Of a stretch of DNA of 64,000 nucleotides, positions 31,636 through 40,636 are shown piece by piece. Within the stretch, counting starts at the first letter, position 1; every line of letters begins with the position of its first letter. This DNA comes from Bosea vaviloviae (GTDB taxonomy: Bacteria; Pseudomonadota; Alphaproteobacteria; Rhizobiales; Beijerinckiaceae). The notes under the pieces are model-generated. The model did no database searches, was not told the DNA's origin, and saw nothing but the letters and a program-made list of their open reading frames with translations. Both the position numbers and the translations under genes were made by a program. The DNA lies in the NCBI RefSeq assembly GCF_001741865.1, contig NZ_CP017147.1, positions 5,819,001 to 5,883,000 on the forward strand. The letters are read 5' to 3'.

Positions 31636-32637
31636 TCACGCAAACCATAGCCGCGCAGGGTCGTCCAGCCCGAACCGCGCCGGCGCAGCCGCAATGGCGG
31701 CCAGCCCCTGCTCGGCGGCATCATGTGTCGTGATCACATGCAAAGCGAAGCGCTTCGCCAGATCCTCCATCGGCGGCTTGCCATGGAACACGGCCTGGAT
31801 CGTCGCCGGGTCGGCGAGCGGCAGGAGCCGCGGCACGATGCCGCCCGCGATATAGACGCCCCCCGTCGCCTTGAAGGCGAGCGCGAGATCACCTGCGACC
31901 CGCGCCAGCAATCGCCAGAAGCAGATCACCGCCATCAGCGCGGCGGGGTCGCCGTCGAGCGCCAGCGTCGTCACGTCGGCGGCGCTGACATCGGCCTCCA
32001 GCATGCCCGATTGCTTCGCCACCGCGCGGTGGAAACGCACCAGCCCGTCGCCGCTGAGCAGCCCCTCGACCGTGACGCGCGGCTGCTCGGCGGCAAGCGC
32101 CGGCCAGATCTTGTACTCGGTCGGGTCTTCCGGGCCGATGCCGATATGACCGGCCTCGGTCGGCACCAGGACGCCGCGCTCGCCCCGCATCAGGAGCGCG
32201 GCGGCGCCGAAGCCAGTGCCAGGCCCGAGCACGAGGCGAAGCCCTTCGGGCTCCGGCTGGCCCGGAACCAGCGTCGTCAAATCCGCCTCGCGCAACACGG
32301 AGAGCGAAGCCGCCAGCGCCTCGAAATCATTGACCAGCAGGCCTTGTTCGAGCCCGAGCGCCTTGGCGAGCTGCGGTCCGTCGAAATGCCAATTGGCATT
32401 GGTGAGCTGCGCCTCGCGCCCGTCCAAAGGACCCGCCACGGCAAGGATGGCGCTGCGCGGCCGCTGCGTGAGCGTCGACAGCACAGCCTCCAGCGCCGCC
32501 TCCGGCGTCGGGTGGCCGCCGGTGCTGATCCGCGCCAGGGGCTCATGCGGCGCCCCTGCCCGAGATACGAGCGAAAGCCGGCAATTCGTGCCGCCGATAT
32601 CGGCGACCAGAACCGGATGGACGAAAGGCGAGGTCAC
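31636..32637 (-). CDS. glk: Glucokinase
   Basis: A 333-residue bacterial glucokinase (hexokinase fold). The phosphate motif VLVADIGGTNCRLSLV is at the N-terminus, NANWHFDG matches the sugar loop, LLVNDFEALAASL carries the catalytic aspartate, and LGPGTGFGAAAL and PTEAGHIGIGP complete the family pattern. It overlaps the hydroxypyruvate isomerase-like gene by 4 bases, so both are made from one transcript. Confidence 0.93.
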   Translation of the reverse strand: MTSPFVHPVLVADIGGTNCRLSLVSRAGAPHEPLARISTGGHPTPEAALEAVLSTLTQRPRSAILAVAGPLDGREAQLTNANWHFDGPQLAKALGLEQGLLVNDFEALAASLSVLREADLTTLVPGQPEPEGLRLVLGPGTGFGAAALLMRGERGVLVPTEAGHIGIGPEDPTEYKIWPALAAEQPRVTVEGLLSGDGLVRFHRAVAKQSGMLEADVSAADVTTLALDGDPAALMAVICFWRLLARVAGDLALAFKATGGVYIAGGIVPRLLPLADPATIQAVFHGKPPMEDLAKRFALHVITTHDAAEQGLAAIAAAPARFGLDDPARLWFA

Positions 32638-33413
32638 GCCGGCTTCCTGAAATCGGAGAACCAGCCGAGCCCTTCGAGCGTGCCGGCCGCCGGCCGGTAC
32701 TCGCAGCCGACGAAGCCCTCATAGCCGAGCCCGTCCAGCTCCGCGAAGAGGCGCGGATAGTCCGGCCCCGAAGCGTCGGGCTCGTGGCGGCCATTGGCAC
32801 GCGCGATCTGGACATGGCCGACGAGCGGGTAGAGCGCCTTCAACTTGCCCGAGACGTCGCCATGGATCAGCTCGCAATGATACATGTCGAACTGCAGCCT
32901 GACATTCAGGCGGCCGGATTCGCGGACGTAAGCCGCTGCCTGATCAAAATCGTTGAGGAAATAGCTGGGCATATCCTTGCCGTTGATCGGCTCCAGCAGC
33001 AGGTCGATGTCGTGCTCGGCCAGCCTGTCGGCGGCGTAGGCGAGCGATGCTCGATAGGCTTTCTGCGCAGCGGGATCCTGCGGGTCGGCATGGCCCGCCA
33101 TCATGTGCAGGCGCTTGACGCCGGTCTCATGCACATAAGCCAGGGCGGTCTCGATCCCTGCCTTGAACTCGTCCTCGCGGCCGGGGATCGCCGCCATGCC
33201 GCGCTCTCCCTTGGCCCAATCGCCCGGCGGCAGGTTGAACAGCGCCTGCTCGACCCCGGCGCCGGCGAGCGCGAGTCCGACCTTCTCGGCCGCGTGCTCA
33301 TAGGGAAACAGGAACTCAACCGCCTCGAAACCGGCATCGGCCGCAGCCTTGAAGCGGTCGAGAAAATCCCATTCGGTGAACATCATCGAGAGATTGGCGG
33401 CAAAACGCGGCAT
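32634..33413 (-). CDS. Hydroxypyruvate / 2-oxo-tetronate isomerase family protein
   Basis: A 259-residue TIM-barrel protein of the Hyi/OtnI family. Family blocks: RFAANLSMMFTEWDFLDRF at the start, FNLPPGDWAKGERG, DLLLEPINGKDMPSYFL with the metal-binding glutamate, and LQFDMYHCELIHGD with the aspartate and histidine. It interconverts hydroxypyruvate and tartronate semialdehyde, or 2-oxo-tetronate isomers. No glyoxylate carboligase or tartronate semialdehyde reductase is beside it; instead it is coupled to glk. Confidence 0.88.
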   Translation of the reverse strand: MPRFAANLSMMFTEWDFLDRFKAAADAGFEAVEFLFPYEHAAEKVGLALAGAGVEQALFNLPPGDWAKGERGMAAIPGREDEFKAGIETALAYVHETGVKRLHMMAGHADPQDPAAQKAYRASLAYAADRLAEHDIDLLLEPINGKDMPSYFLNDFDQAAAYVRESGRLNVRLQFDMYHCELIHGDVSGKLKALYPLVGHVQIARANGRHEPDASGPDYPRLFAELDGLGYEGFVGCEYRPAAGTLEGLGWFSDFRKPA

Positions 33414-33510
33414 GTCGGTCTCTTCAGTCGGAATGAAGCGGTAGGCTAACCCGATCGGGCGACCACGTCATCGGTAACGTTCGCAGGGGCAGGACGTTCC
33501 GGCTGCGATG

Positions 33511-34263
33511 TCATCCGCTGCCCAGCAAACGCGGCAACGATGAGGCGAGCAGCGCCACCCCCGACAATGTCAGCAAAGCGAGCACGATCCGGCGAAAGGC
33601 GGCCTCGCTGATACCGATATAGAGACGGCCGCCGATCAGCGAGGGGATCAGCATGGCCGGCGCGACGACGGCGAAGAAAGGCAGCATCGCGCGCGTGACA
33701 TTCCCGGCCACGACATAGCTCAGCATGGTGACGGCGAGCGTCGCCAGATTGAAGTTCTGGATGATCGAGCGCTGCGCGTCCTTGTCCATGCGGCGCAAGG
33801 TGCACCACAGCGTCGGGATCACGCCTGTAAAGCCGCCGAACCCACCCATGATGCCGCCGGTGAGGCCGACAACGCCATCGGCCAGACGCCCGCCGGCACG
33901 GATCGCCGGGAGACGCGGCGCGAACAGCATGATCGGGCACCAGATCGCCAGCAGGCAGCCGAGCGCGGCCTTGAACAGCGTCGCATCGAGGAGCGGCAAC
34001 AACGCGACGCCGAGCGGAATACCGGCGAAGCCGCCGAGCAGAAAGGGCCAGAGCCGCGCCAGATCAAAGCCGCGCCGCAGGGAGAAAGCGGAGATGATCT
34101 GCCCCGTCAGCGCGCCGAACACCGCCATCACGGCCGCCAGCCTCGGCTCGAGCGTCCAGGCCCAGAAGGACATGGCGACGAGCCCGAAGGCGAAGCCCGA
34201 GAGACCCTGCACGAAGCCGGCAACCGCCGCGCCGAGCGCGAGGCTCAGGATGGTCGTGTCCAT
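33511..34263 (-). CDS. TSUP family transporter (TauE/SafE)
   Basis: A 250-residue membrane protein with eight predicted helices. The start block LGAAVAGFVQGLSGFAFGLV and the mid-protein LTGGIMGGFGGFTGVIPTLW are the two half-repeats typical of the sulfite exporter TauE/SafE family. The ATG at 34263 is chosen over an upstream one at 34293. The transported anion is not predictable; sulfite, sulfoacetate and similar organic acids are known in the family. It lies 97 bases upstream of the hyi-glk pair. Confidence 0.88.
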   Translation of the reverse strand: MDTTILSLALGAAVAGFVQGLSGFAFGLVAMSFWAWTLEPRLAAVMAVFGALTGQIISAFSLRRGFDLARLWPFLLGGFAGIPLGVALLPLLDATLFKAALGCLLAIWCPIMLFAPRLPAIRAGGRLADGVVGLTGGIMGGFGGFTGVIPTLWCTLRRMDKDAQRSIIQNFNLATLAVTMLSYVVAGNVTRAMLPFFAVVAPAMLIPSLIGGRLYIGISEAAFRRIVLALLTLSGVALLASSLPRLLGSG

Positions 34264-34285
34264 GGATGAGCCCCTAGAGCCGGAT

Positions 34286-34402
34286 GATTTCAAATCGGGT
34301 CACAAAGTGAACCGATTTGAAATCTGAATCCGTCTCTCACCCAAGAGTTAGAGCAGGATCGATCGCGAAAAACCGATTCCCACTTTTTCGCATCCTGCTC
34401 TA
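34286..34402. repeat. Two palindromic repeats upstream of the TSUP gene
   Basis: The first has arms GATTTCAAATCGG/CCGATTTGAAATC (about 34286-34324). The second is a family A relative, AGAGCAGGATCGATCGCG ... CGCATCCTGCTCT (about 34349-34402). No gene in this gap. Confidence 0.82.
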
Positions 34403-34437
34403 GCCCGCCATCCGATGCCTTCTATGCTGCGAGATGG

Positions 34438-35424
34438 CTATTTCTTCTCCGGCTTTGCCGGCGGGTTCGGGTCCTTCGAGAAATTGCGGAAGACCATGTC
34501 GGGCGAGGAGGTGTTGTGGCGCGAATGCGTGGTGCGGCCCATCCAGATATCGGTCGCCTTGCCGCCCGTGAACGGCATCAGCGGCTCCTCGCGCCAGCCC
34601 TTGGCGCCGGGCTCGCGCACCGCGATGCGGGCGACATCATTGTTGAACTCGGTGACATACATCGAGCGCAGCGCCACGAAACCCTTGCCGCCGGTCACCG
34701 GCTTGTCGAGCACCGCGTCCAGCACCATGCGGTTCTCATCGACGCTGTCGAGCTTCAAGCTGCCCGACGAGCCGTCCTTGAAGCTCAGCTTGAAGGTGGT
34801 CGTCTTGGGATCGAACTCGATCTCCTTGATGTTCACGACCGGGCGGCCATCGGTCTCGATCGGCCCGAACAGGAAGGACGAGCCATAGGCTGAAGACGCA
34901 AGCTGCTGCGGCGGCATCGGCCTGGCGCGCCAATAGCCATCCTGCGGATAGACCACGAGCAATTCATGCGAGCGATCCTTGCCGAGCTTCCAGAGCTGGA
35001 CGAGATGCAGGCCCTTTTCGACCCTGTCGCCGACCCGGAAGGTGGTGTCGGCCGGCCGCCAGAAGGTCGGGAAGGTATAGCCGACGAGCCAATAGTCGAT
35101 GCTCTCGTAGAAGGTGACACGCTGGGGCGGCACTGGGGCTGCGAAGGAGGGATCGCCCTTCATCTCGCAATCGGTCCAGTCCGCATCCCAGTTATCCCGC
35201 AAGAGACCTGCGTTATAGGCGGGATGCGCCGCCTCGATCTGGAAGCGCCGCACCTCGGGCGAGATCGCCTTGATGGTGACATTGTCCTTCTCGGCGCAAA
35301 GCACCGGCTCGGACTCGTTCTTGACCTCGACGGCGACATCGCCGGCAGCAAGAGCCGGACAAGCAGCGCAAGCCAAGGCGAGCGGCAGGATCACGGAGCG
35401 CAGGCGGGAGAGAGAGGTCATCAT
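34438..35424 (-). CDS. Secreted hypothetical protein
   Basis: A 328-residue protein with a signal peptide (LRSVILPLALACAACPALAA) and a mature part rich in beta-forming sequence, including paired aromatic motifs YESIDYWLVGYTFPTFWRP. Two adjacent ATGs at 35424 and 35421 are possible starts. It is the last gene of opgH-fkbM-this, 5 bases after fkbM. I do not recognise the family; periplasmic location and company suggest a role in envelope sugar metabolism. No catalytic motif seen. Confidence 0.8.
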   Translation of the reverse strand: MMTSLSRLRSVILPLALACAACPALAAGDVAVEVKNESEPVLCAEKDNVTIKAISPEVRRFQIEAAHPAYNAGLLRDNWDADWTDCEMKGDPSFAAPVPPQRVTFYESIDYWLVGYTFPTFWRPADTTFRVGDRVEKGLHLVQLWKLGKDRSHELLVVYPQDGYWRARPMPPQQLASSAYGSSFLFGPIETDGRPVVNIKEIEFDPKTTTFKLSFKDGSSGSLKLDSVDENRMVLDAVLDKPVTGGKGFVALRSMYVTEFNNDVARIAVREPGAKGWREEPLMPFTGGKATDIWMGRTTHSRHNTSSPDMVFRNFSKDPNPPAKPEKK

Positions 35425-35429
35425 CGATA

Positions 35430-36188
35430 TCAACTCGTCAGCATGGCGTAGACATCGCCGGAATTGGCGGAATGAGGCAGGTCGCGCAGGAAGCCGCCAA
35501 TCGCCTCCGCGCTCGCTGGCTCGGCGAGTTCGAAGCTCTGGCTTTCGCCGAGCGCGACATTGAAACGATAAGGTCCAAGCGTATCCAGCAGTGCGAGGCA
35601 AGCCTCCGCGACGTCGCGCTGGATCGTCGTGAACTCGAAGGAGATCACCGGTACGGCCTTGGTCAGGCCTGCCAGCACATGCGCCTCGAAGCCCTCGACA
35701 TCGATCTTGATCAGCGCCGGCAGGCCATGGCGCCAGATCAGCTTGTCGAGCGTCGTGCAGGGGACCACGATCTCATGGTCCCAGACCTGCCCCTCCCAGC
35801 CACCGGCCCCTTGCGCCGCGCCGACGAAAGCCGGCGAGGCTGTCGAGACCGTTGGATTGGCGCTGTTGATCTGCAGCGTCACCACCCCTTCATTATCGCC
35901 GCAGGCGGCCTCGATCAACGTCACCAGCGGGTCGCGGCCATGGATCAGGCGGATCGCGCGCGCCGGTCCCGGCTGCGGCTCCAGCGCCACGACACGCGCG
36001 CCCAGCCGGCGAAACGAGGAGACCCGGTCCCCGACATGCGCGCCGATATCGAAGGCGAGATCGCCTGGTTTGAGGAAGCGCGCATAAAGCGCGTCCATCG
36101 CGGCATTGCGCACAGGATCACCGTGATAGACCCGCAAGGAGCGCGAAACCGCCTTGGCCATGCCCTTGGGATAGGCAGCTGCGCTCAT
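35430..36188 (-). CDS. FkbM family methyltransferase
   Basis: A 252-residue AdoMet-dependent methyltransferase. Motif I is FDIGAHVGDRVSSFRRLG, the acidic loop is VVALEPQPGPARAI, and the FkbM block LIKIDVEGFEAHVLAGL is intact. FkbM enzymes O-methylate sugars or lipids. Start overlaps opgH by 4 bases (ATGA), a strong sign of a shared pathway; methylation of a periplasmic glucan is a reasonable inference, not shown. Confidence 0.9.
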   Translation of the reverse strand: MSAAAYPKGMAKAVSRSLRVYHGDPVRNAAMDALYARFLKPGDLAFDIGAHVGDRVSSFRRLGARVVALEPQPGPARAIRLIHGRDPLVTLIEAACGDNEGVVTLQINSANPTVSTASPAFVGAAQGAGGWEGQVWDHEIVVPCTTLDKLIWRHGLPALIKIDVEGFEAHVLAGLTKAVPVISFEFTTIQRDVAEACLALLDTLGPYRFNVALGESQSFELAEPASAEAIGGFLRDLPHSANSGDVYAMLTS

Positions 36189-38035
36189 CGCGACGCCTCA
36201 TTCGCGATCGCCGGACGATTCGCGATCGCCAAGAGCTCAACCGGCGGGTCGAAATCCTCGGGGATCCCGCAAAGCCCGCTCTGCGCGAACCATCTTCCTA
36301 GTGCGGGCAAGGCCGTCAGCATGGCGAAGGGGATCGCCAGCACATAGCCCGCGGTCAGCGGCAGCGACCAGAGCAACACGGTCGGCGAGAGCAGCATCAG
36401 CGCGCCGAAGATGTAGAGGCCAAACAGCAGATGCGGCCACAGGCCGGCGAAGGCCGTGGCGAAGGACAAGGCATGCGCATCGCGCGATTGGCCGTTCCAG
36501 CCGATCCTGGCGCGCCCGAAGGCGAGCCCGACCATGAACAGCGTCGTCCGGAAGGTCGAGACCGCGCCTTGCAGGAAGGCGAAGATGATCTCGATCAGCG
36601 CCGAGGCGATGAAGCGCCCGGTGCCGCCATAGCGCCGGGTGCCGCCCCTGGTCAGCAGGATGTCGATGAAGCCTGCGAGCTTCGGCGAGAGATACATCGC
36701 GAAAAACAGCACATAGAGGGAGGCGGCCAGGCCCGAGGGATAGCCCGCAATGCCGGCATCCTCGATGGCCTTCACCGGCAGGAGCGCGATCATCAGCGTC
36801 CAGGCCGGTAACCCCAGGAACATCAGGATCGCCCAGACCAGCTGGAAGCGGCTCATCGGCTTCAAGCCGGGCAGGTCGAGCAATTTGAGATATTGCAGAT
36901 TGCCGAGGCACCAGCGCAGGTCGCGCTTGGCGAATTCGAGCATGGTCGGCGGGTTTTCCTCCCAGCTTCCCATCTCCTGCGGCAAGACGCGAACCTCGTA
37001 GCCGGCGCGGCGCATCAGCGTCGCCTCGACCTGATCATGGCTCATCACCGCCCCACTGAGCGGCCCTTCGCCGGGCAGGACCGGCAGATGGCATTCATCG
37101 CGGAAGGGAGCGATCCGCACCATGGCGTTATGGCCCCAGAACGGACCGCAATCGCCGACCCACCAGGCCGAGCCCATGGTGTAAGGCCGCATGCCCTGGC
37201 GCATGCCGAACTGGAAGATGCGGGCGAAGGCAGACCGGCTCGGCATGCCCACGACCAGGCTTTGCAGGATGCCGAGCTTCGGATGCGCCTGCATCATCCG
37301 CGCCAGCTTCACGATCGCATCGCCGGACATGACGCTGTCGGCGTCGAGCGGCAGCATGACCTCGTAGCGATCACCCCAGCGCTCGCAGAAATCCCTGACA
37401 TTGCCGGCCTTGAAGCCGGCATTGTCGGTGCGGCGGCGATAGGTGAGGCGCGAGGTCGCGCCGATCTCGTTCGCCCATTGCGCCGCAAGCCGGTCTTCCG
37501 CCGCCGCGACAGCGGCATCGCTCGTATCCGACAGAACGAAATAATCGAACCAGGGGCCTTCGCCCGTCGCCTCGACGCTGTCCTTGACCACGCGCAGCCG
37601 GCGGAAGGCGCGTTCGGGATCCTCGTTGCGCAAGGTCATCAGGATGGCGGTGCGGATCGCGATTGGCGTCGCGGCCTCGCCGTCAGCGGCGAAGGGCGCG
37701 ACCTGGTCGAGCCCGTCATCGGCGCCGTGCAGCAGCCAGAGGCCGATCAGCGCGTTCCAGAAACCGAGCACCGTCCAGGGCGCGCCGAACAGGAAGGCAA
37801 TGAGGATGACCACATCCGTCACCGTCCAGCCGCCGGCCCCGAGCACACGCCCGAGCCCCAGCAGCAATGCGCCGAGCGTGACGAGGTTCAGCGCCAGCAC
37901 GAGCCAGCGCCGTGCGCTCAGCGTCGCTGTCGCCTGCACGCCCGCCGGCGTCAGGCCCCGCAGGCTTTCGACCTCTTGCGCCGCCGACTGGAACGTGGTC
38001 GGAGCGGGACGCTGGTTCATGGCGGTCTCTGTCAT
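36185..38035 (-). CDS. opgH: Glucans biosynthesis glucosyltransferase MdoH/OpgH
   Basis: A 616-residue membrane glycosyltransferase of family 2 that builds the beta-1,2 glucan backbone of osmoregulated periplasmic glucans from UDP-glucose. GT-A residues are seen in DYFVLSDTSD, LPLDADSVMSGD, SHDQVEATLMRRAGY and the RW motif KRDLRWCLGN. Helices flank the domain at both ends. The ATG at 38035 is chosen. No opgG or opgD gene is adjacent; instead fkbM and a secreted protein follow. Confidence 0.92.
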   Translation of the reverse strand: MTETAMNQRPAPTTFQSAAQEVESLRGLTPAGVQATATLSARRWLVLALNLVTLGALLLGLGRVLGAGGWTVTDVVILIAFLFGAPWTVLGFWNALIGLWLLHGADDGLDQVAPFAADGEAATPIAIRTAILMTLRNEDPERAFRRLRVVKDSVEATGEGPWFDYFVLSDTSDAAVAAAEDRLAAQWANEIGATSRLTYRRRTDNAGFKAGNVRDFCERWGDRYEVMLPLDADSVMSGDAIVKLARMMQAHPKLGILQSLVVGMPSRSAFARIFQFGMRQGMRPYTMGSAWWVGDCGPFWGHNAMVRIAPFRDECHLPVLPGEGPLSGAVMSHDQVEATLMRRAGYEVRVLPQEMGSWEENPPTMLEFAKRDLRWCLGNLQYLKLLDLPGLKPMSRFQLVWAILMFLGLPAWTLMIALLPVKAIEDAGIAGYPSGLAASLYVLFFAMYLSPKLAGFIDILLTRGGTRRYGGTGRFIASALIEIIFAFLQGAVSTFRTTLFMVGLAFGRARIGWNGQSRDAHALSFATAFAGLWPHLLFGLYIFGALMLLSPTVLLWSLPLTAGYVLAIPFAMLTALPALGRWFAQSGLCGIPEDFDPPVELLAIANRPAIANEASR

Positions 38036-38109
38036 GATATCAGTCGAAAGGCCTGCAGTCGGTAAAGGCTTGCGGTAAAGGCTTGGTCGGGAACAGGGAT
38101 CGGCTCGAT

Positions 38110-39117
38110 ATGGCGAAGGAGCTAAAGCCGGCAACCGTAGCGAGCGCAAGCGCGAAGGCGACCGCTCTCTGGTATATTTCGCCGCGTGAATGCGCCCTGA
38201 ACGCCAGCGCTTTTCCCGAGGCCGGCCCGCAAGATTGTCGCATCCGTATGCTCTGGAGCGGCATCAGTCGCGGCACGGAGCGTCTTGTCCTCGAGGGCCG
38301 TGTGCCGGCCTGCGAATATGAGCGCATGCGTGCCCCCTTCCAGGATGGGGAATTCCCCTTTCCGGTGAAGTACGGCTACTGCGCAGTGGGCCAGGTGGAT
38401 GCAGGCCCGCCCCGCATGCAAGGCAAGACCGTCTTCTGCCTGCATCCGCATCAGGACCATTTCACCGCGCCCAGCGACCGACTGACGATCGTGCCCGAGA
38501 ATGTGCCGGCGCGCCGGGCCGTGCTGACGGCCAATATGGAAACCGCGCTCAACGCACATTGGGATGCGGGCTCCGGCCCCGGTGACAGGATCGTCGTGGT
38601 CGGCGGCGGCGTACTCGGCCTCCTCGTCGCATGGCTGGCGGCCCGGCTGCCGGGCGCACAGGTGACGCTGGTCGATATCGATGCCGGCCGCGCCGCGCTT
38701 GCCGCCACCCTCGGCTTCGGCTTTGCGCTTCCAGCGGATGCGCCTGTCGACGCCGATCTCGTCTTTCATGCCAGCGGCTCGGGCGCGGGGCTGGCGACTG
38801 CGATCAATGCCGCCGGCTTCGAGGCCCGCATCGTCGAATTGAGCTGGTATGGCGAGGGCGCCGTCCCCGTTTCGCTGGGCGGCGCATTTCATTCCAAACG
38901 CCTGCAATTGATCTCGTCGCAGGTCGGACAGGTCGCGCCTTCGCGCCGTCCCCGCTGGAGTTATGCGCGCCGCAGCCAGGCTGCGATAGCGCTTCTCGCT
39001 GACGATCGCTTGGATGCGCTGATCACGCAGGAGATCGCTTTCGCGGATGCCCCGGCGCTGCTTCCAGGCGTCCTTGCCTCGGATTGGCCGGGGCTGACTG
39101 CCGTACTGCGCTATTGA
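38110..39117 (+). CDS. Zinc-free MDR dehydrogenase-like protein
   Basis: A 335-residue medium-chain dehydrogenase/reductase family protein. The nucleotide site VVVGGGVLGLLVAWLAARLPG followed by D in TLVDIDAG suggests NAD. The usual catalytic zinc cysteine is replaced in MLWSGISRGTERLVL, and no structural zinc Cys cluster is seen, so it is a zinc-independent member similar to BchC or other cluster-bound MDRs. The ATG at 38110 is preferred. It is followed by a PTPS-like, a glycosyltransferase and a methyltransferase gene, all in one direction. Confidence 0.85.
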   Translation: MAKELKPATVASASAKATALWYISPRECALNASAFPEAGPQDCRIRMLWSGISRGTERLVLEGRVPACEYERMRAPFQDGEFPFPVKYGYCAVGQVDAGPPRMQGKTVFCLHPHQDHFTAPSDRLTIVPENVPARRAVLTANMETALNAHWDAGSGPGDRIVVVGGGVLGLLVAWLAARLPGAQVTLVDIDAGRAALAATLGFGFALPADAPVDADLVFHASGSGAGLATAINAAGFEARIVELSWYGEGAVPVSLGGAFHSKRLQLISSQVGQVAPSRRPRWSYARRSQAAIALLADDRLDALITQEIAFADAPALLPGVLASDWPGLTAVLRY

Positions 39118-39188
39118 CCTGACGCTACGGCTTTGGCCAAGACAGGCCCGTCATCCGGTCTAGTCGCCGGCCTGCAGGAGCCGCACCC

Positions 39189-39590
39189 ATGTTTTCCGTC
39201 GAAGTCCGCGACCGCATCATGATCGGCCATTCGCTGCCCGATCCGTTCTTCGGCCCGGCCCGAAACATGCACGGCGCGACCTTCATCGTGGATGTCGCCT
39301 TCTTCCGCGAGAGACTGACGCGGCACAATGTCGTCGTCGACATCGGAGCCGCGCTCGAAGTGCTGAACAGGACGCTGAAGCCGCTGAACTACCAGAACCT
39401 CGACGCGCTGCCGCAATTCGCAGGCGTGCTGACCACGACCGAATTCCTCTGCAAGCACATCTTCGACGCGATGGCGCAGGCAGCCGCATCCGGCGCGCTC
39501 GGCGAGGACGGCGCCGGTCTTTCCCGCATCAAGGTGACGCTGCACGAGACCGATCTGGCGCGAGCGAGCTATGAGGGCATGCTCGCGTGA
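39189..39590 (+). CDS. PTPS/QueD-like protein with altered active site
   Basis: A 133-residue T-fold protein of the 6-pyruvoyltetrahydropterin synthase / QueD family. Zinc histidines remain in MIGHSL and MHGAT, but the HGH signature is HGA. The usual cysteine four residues before it is alanine (ARNMHGA), and the DH pair before the LN block reads LKPLNYQNL. Glutamate in LHETDLA is kept. So the common cysteine, histidine and aspartate of the synthases are missing, and a normal pterin synthase activity is doubtful. Downstream GTG overlap (4 bases) couples it to the glycosyltransferase. Confidence 0.82.
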   Translation: MFSVEVRDRIMIGHSLPDPFFGPARNMHGATFIVDVAFFRERLTRHNVVVDIGAALEVLNRTLKPLNYQNLDALPQFAGVLTTTEFLCKHIFDAMAQAAASGALGEDGAGLSRIKVTLHETDLARASYEGMLA

Positions 39591-40636
39591 GCGGCATCGT
39601 CCTCGCCGTCCCCGGCGACATCGACCTGCCGACCGGCGGCTATGGCTATGATCGCCGGCTGCTCGCCGAATGGCGCGAAATGGGCATCGCAGCGCGCCAC
39701 CTCGCTCTCCCCTCCTCCTTTCCGGACCCGACGCCTGGCGACCTCGCCGAGACCGGGCGGTTGATCCTGTCGCAGCCCTTCGATGTTGCCCTGCTGATAG
39801 ACGGCCTGGCCTATGGCGCCTTCCCCGAAAGCATCGCGGCGGGCCTCGCCGGCCGCGTCGTCGCGCTCGTCCATCACCCGCTCGGGCTGGAGACCGGGCT
39901 CAGTCCGGAGCGGGCGCGCGCGCTGCTGGCGCGCGAAGCGGCCGCCTTGCGTCACGCCAGCGCCGTCATAGCAACCAGCCCGACAACGAAACGCATCCTG
40001 GTCGCGGATTTCGGCCTCGCCGAGGACAGGATCACTGTCGCGCTCCCCGGCGTCGATCGCGCGTCCCGCGCGCGCGGCAGCTCCGGCGGCAGCCCGCTTG
40101 CCCTGCTCGCCGTCGGCTCGCTCGTCCCGCGCAAGGGCTACGACGTGCTCATCTCCGCCCTGGCCAGCCTCAAGGACCGGAACTGGCGGCTGACGATCAT
40201 CGGCGCGTCGGACCGCGCCCCCGATACGACCCGCGCACTCCAAGCCCAGATCGAAGCGGCCGGACTTGAGGGGCAAATCTTGCTGGCCGGAGCCGTGAGC
40301 GAAAATATCCTGGCCGAGGCCTATGATAAAGCTGACCTTTTCGTCATGCCGTCCCTGTTCGAGGGCTACGGCATGGTGCTGACCGAGGCGCTGGCGCGCG
40401 CGCTGCCGATCCTGTGCACGACAGGCGGGGCAGCCGCCGAGACCGCGCCGAATGCTGCCGCGCTCAAGGTTCCGCCCGGCGATATCGCTGCCTTCGCTGA
40501 GATGCTAGGCAAGCTCATCGACGACCGCGCGCTTCGCGAAGGCATGGCGAATGCGGCCTGGGCCGCGGCGGGTGATTTGCCGCGCTGGCGCGACACCGCG
40601 ACGATCGTCGCGCAAACCTGCCGGAAGGTGATGTGA
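39587..40636 (+). CDS. Glycosyltransferase family 4
   Basis: A 349-residue GT-B glycosyltransferase. The C-terminal donor domain shows LLAVGSLVPRKGYDVLISAL and the EX7E-type block MPSLFEGYGMVLTEALA. It begins with a GTG at 39587 that overlaps the PTPS-like stop. N-terminal part has IPGDIDLPTGGYGYDRRLL-like acceptor loop. No signal or membrane segment, so a cytosolic enzyme that would glycosylate a soluble product. The acceptor may be the product of its neighbours; this is inference. Confidence 0.9.
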   Translation: MSGIVLAVPGDIDLPTGGYGYDRRLLAEWREMGIAARHLALPSSFPDPTPGDLAETGRLILSQPFDVALLIDGLAYGAFPESIAAGLAGRVVALVHHPLGLETGLSPERARALLAREAAALRHASAVIATSPTTKRILVADFGLAEDRITVALPGVDRASRARGSSGGSPLALLAVGSLVPRKGYDVLISALASLKDRNWRLTIIGASDRAPDTTRALQAQIEAAGLEGQILLAGAVSENILAEAYDKADLFVMPSLFEGYGMVLTEALARALPILCTTGGAAAETAPNAAALKVPPGDIAAFAEMLGKLIDDRALREGMANAAWAAAGDLPRWRDTATIVAQTCRKVM

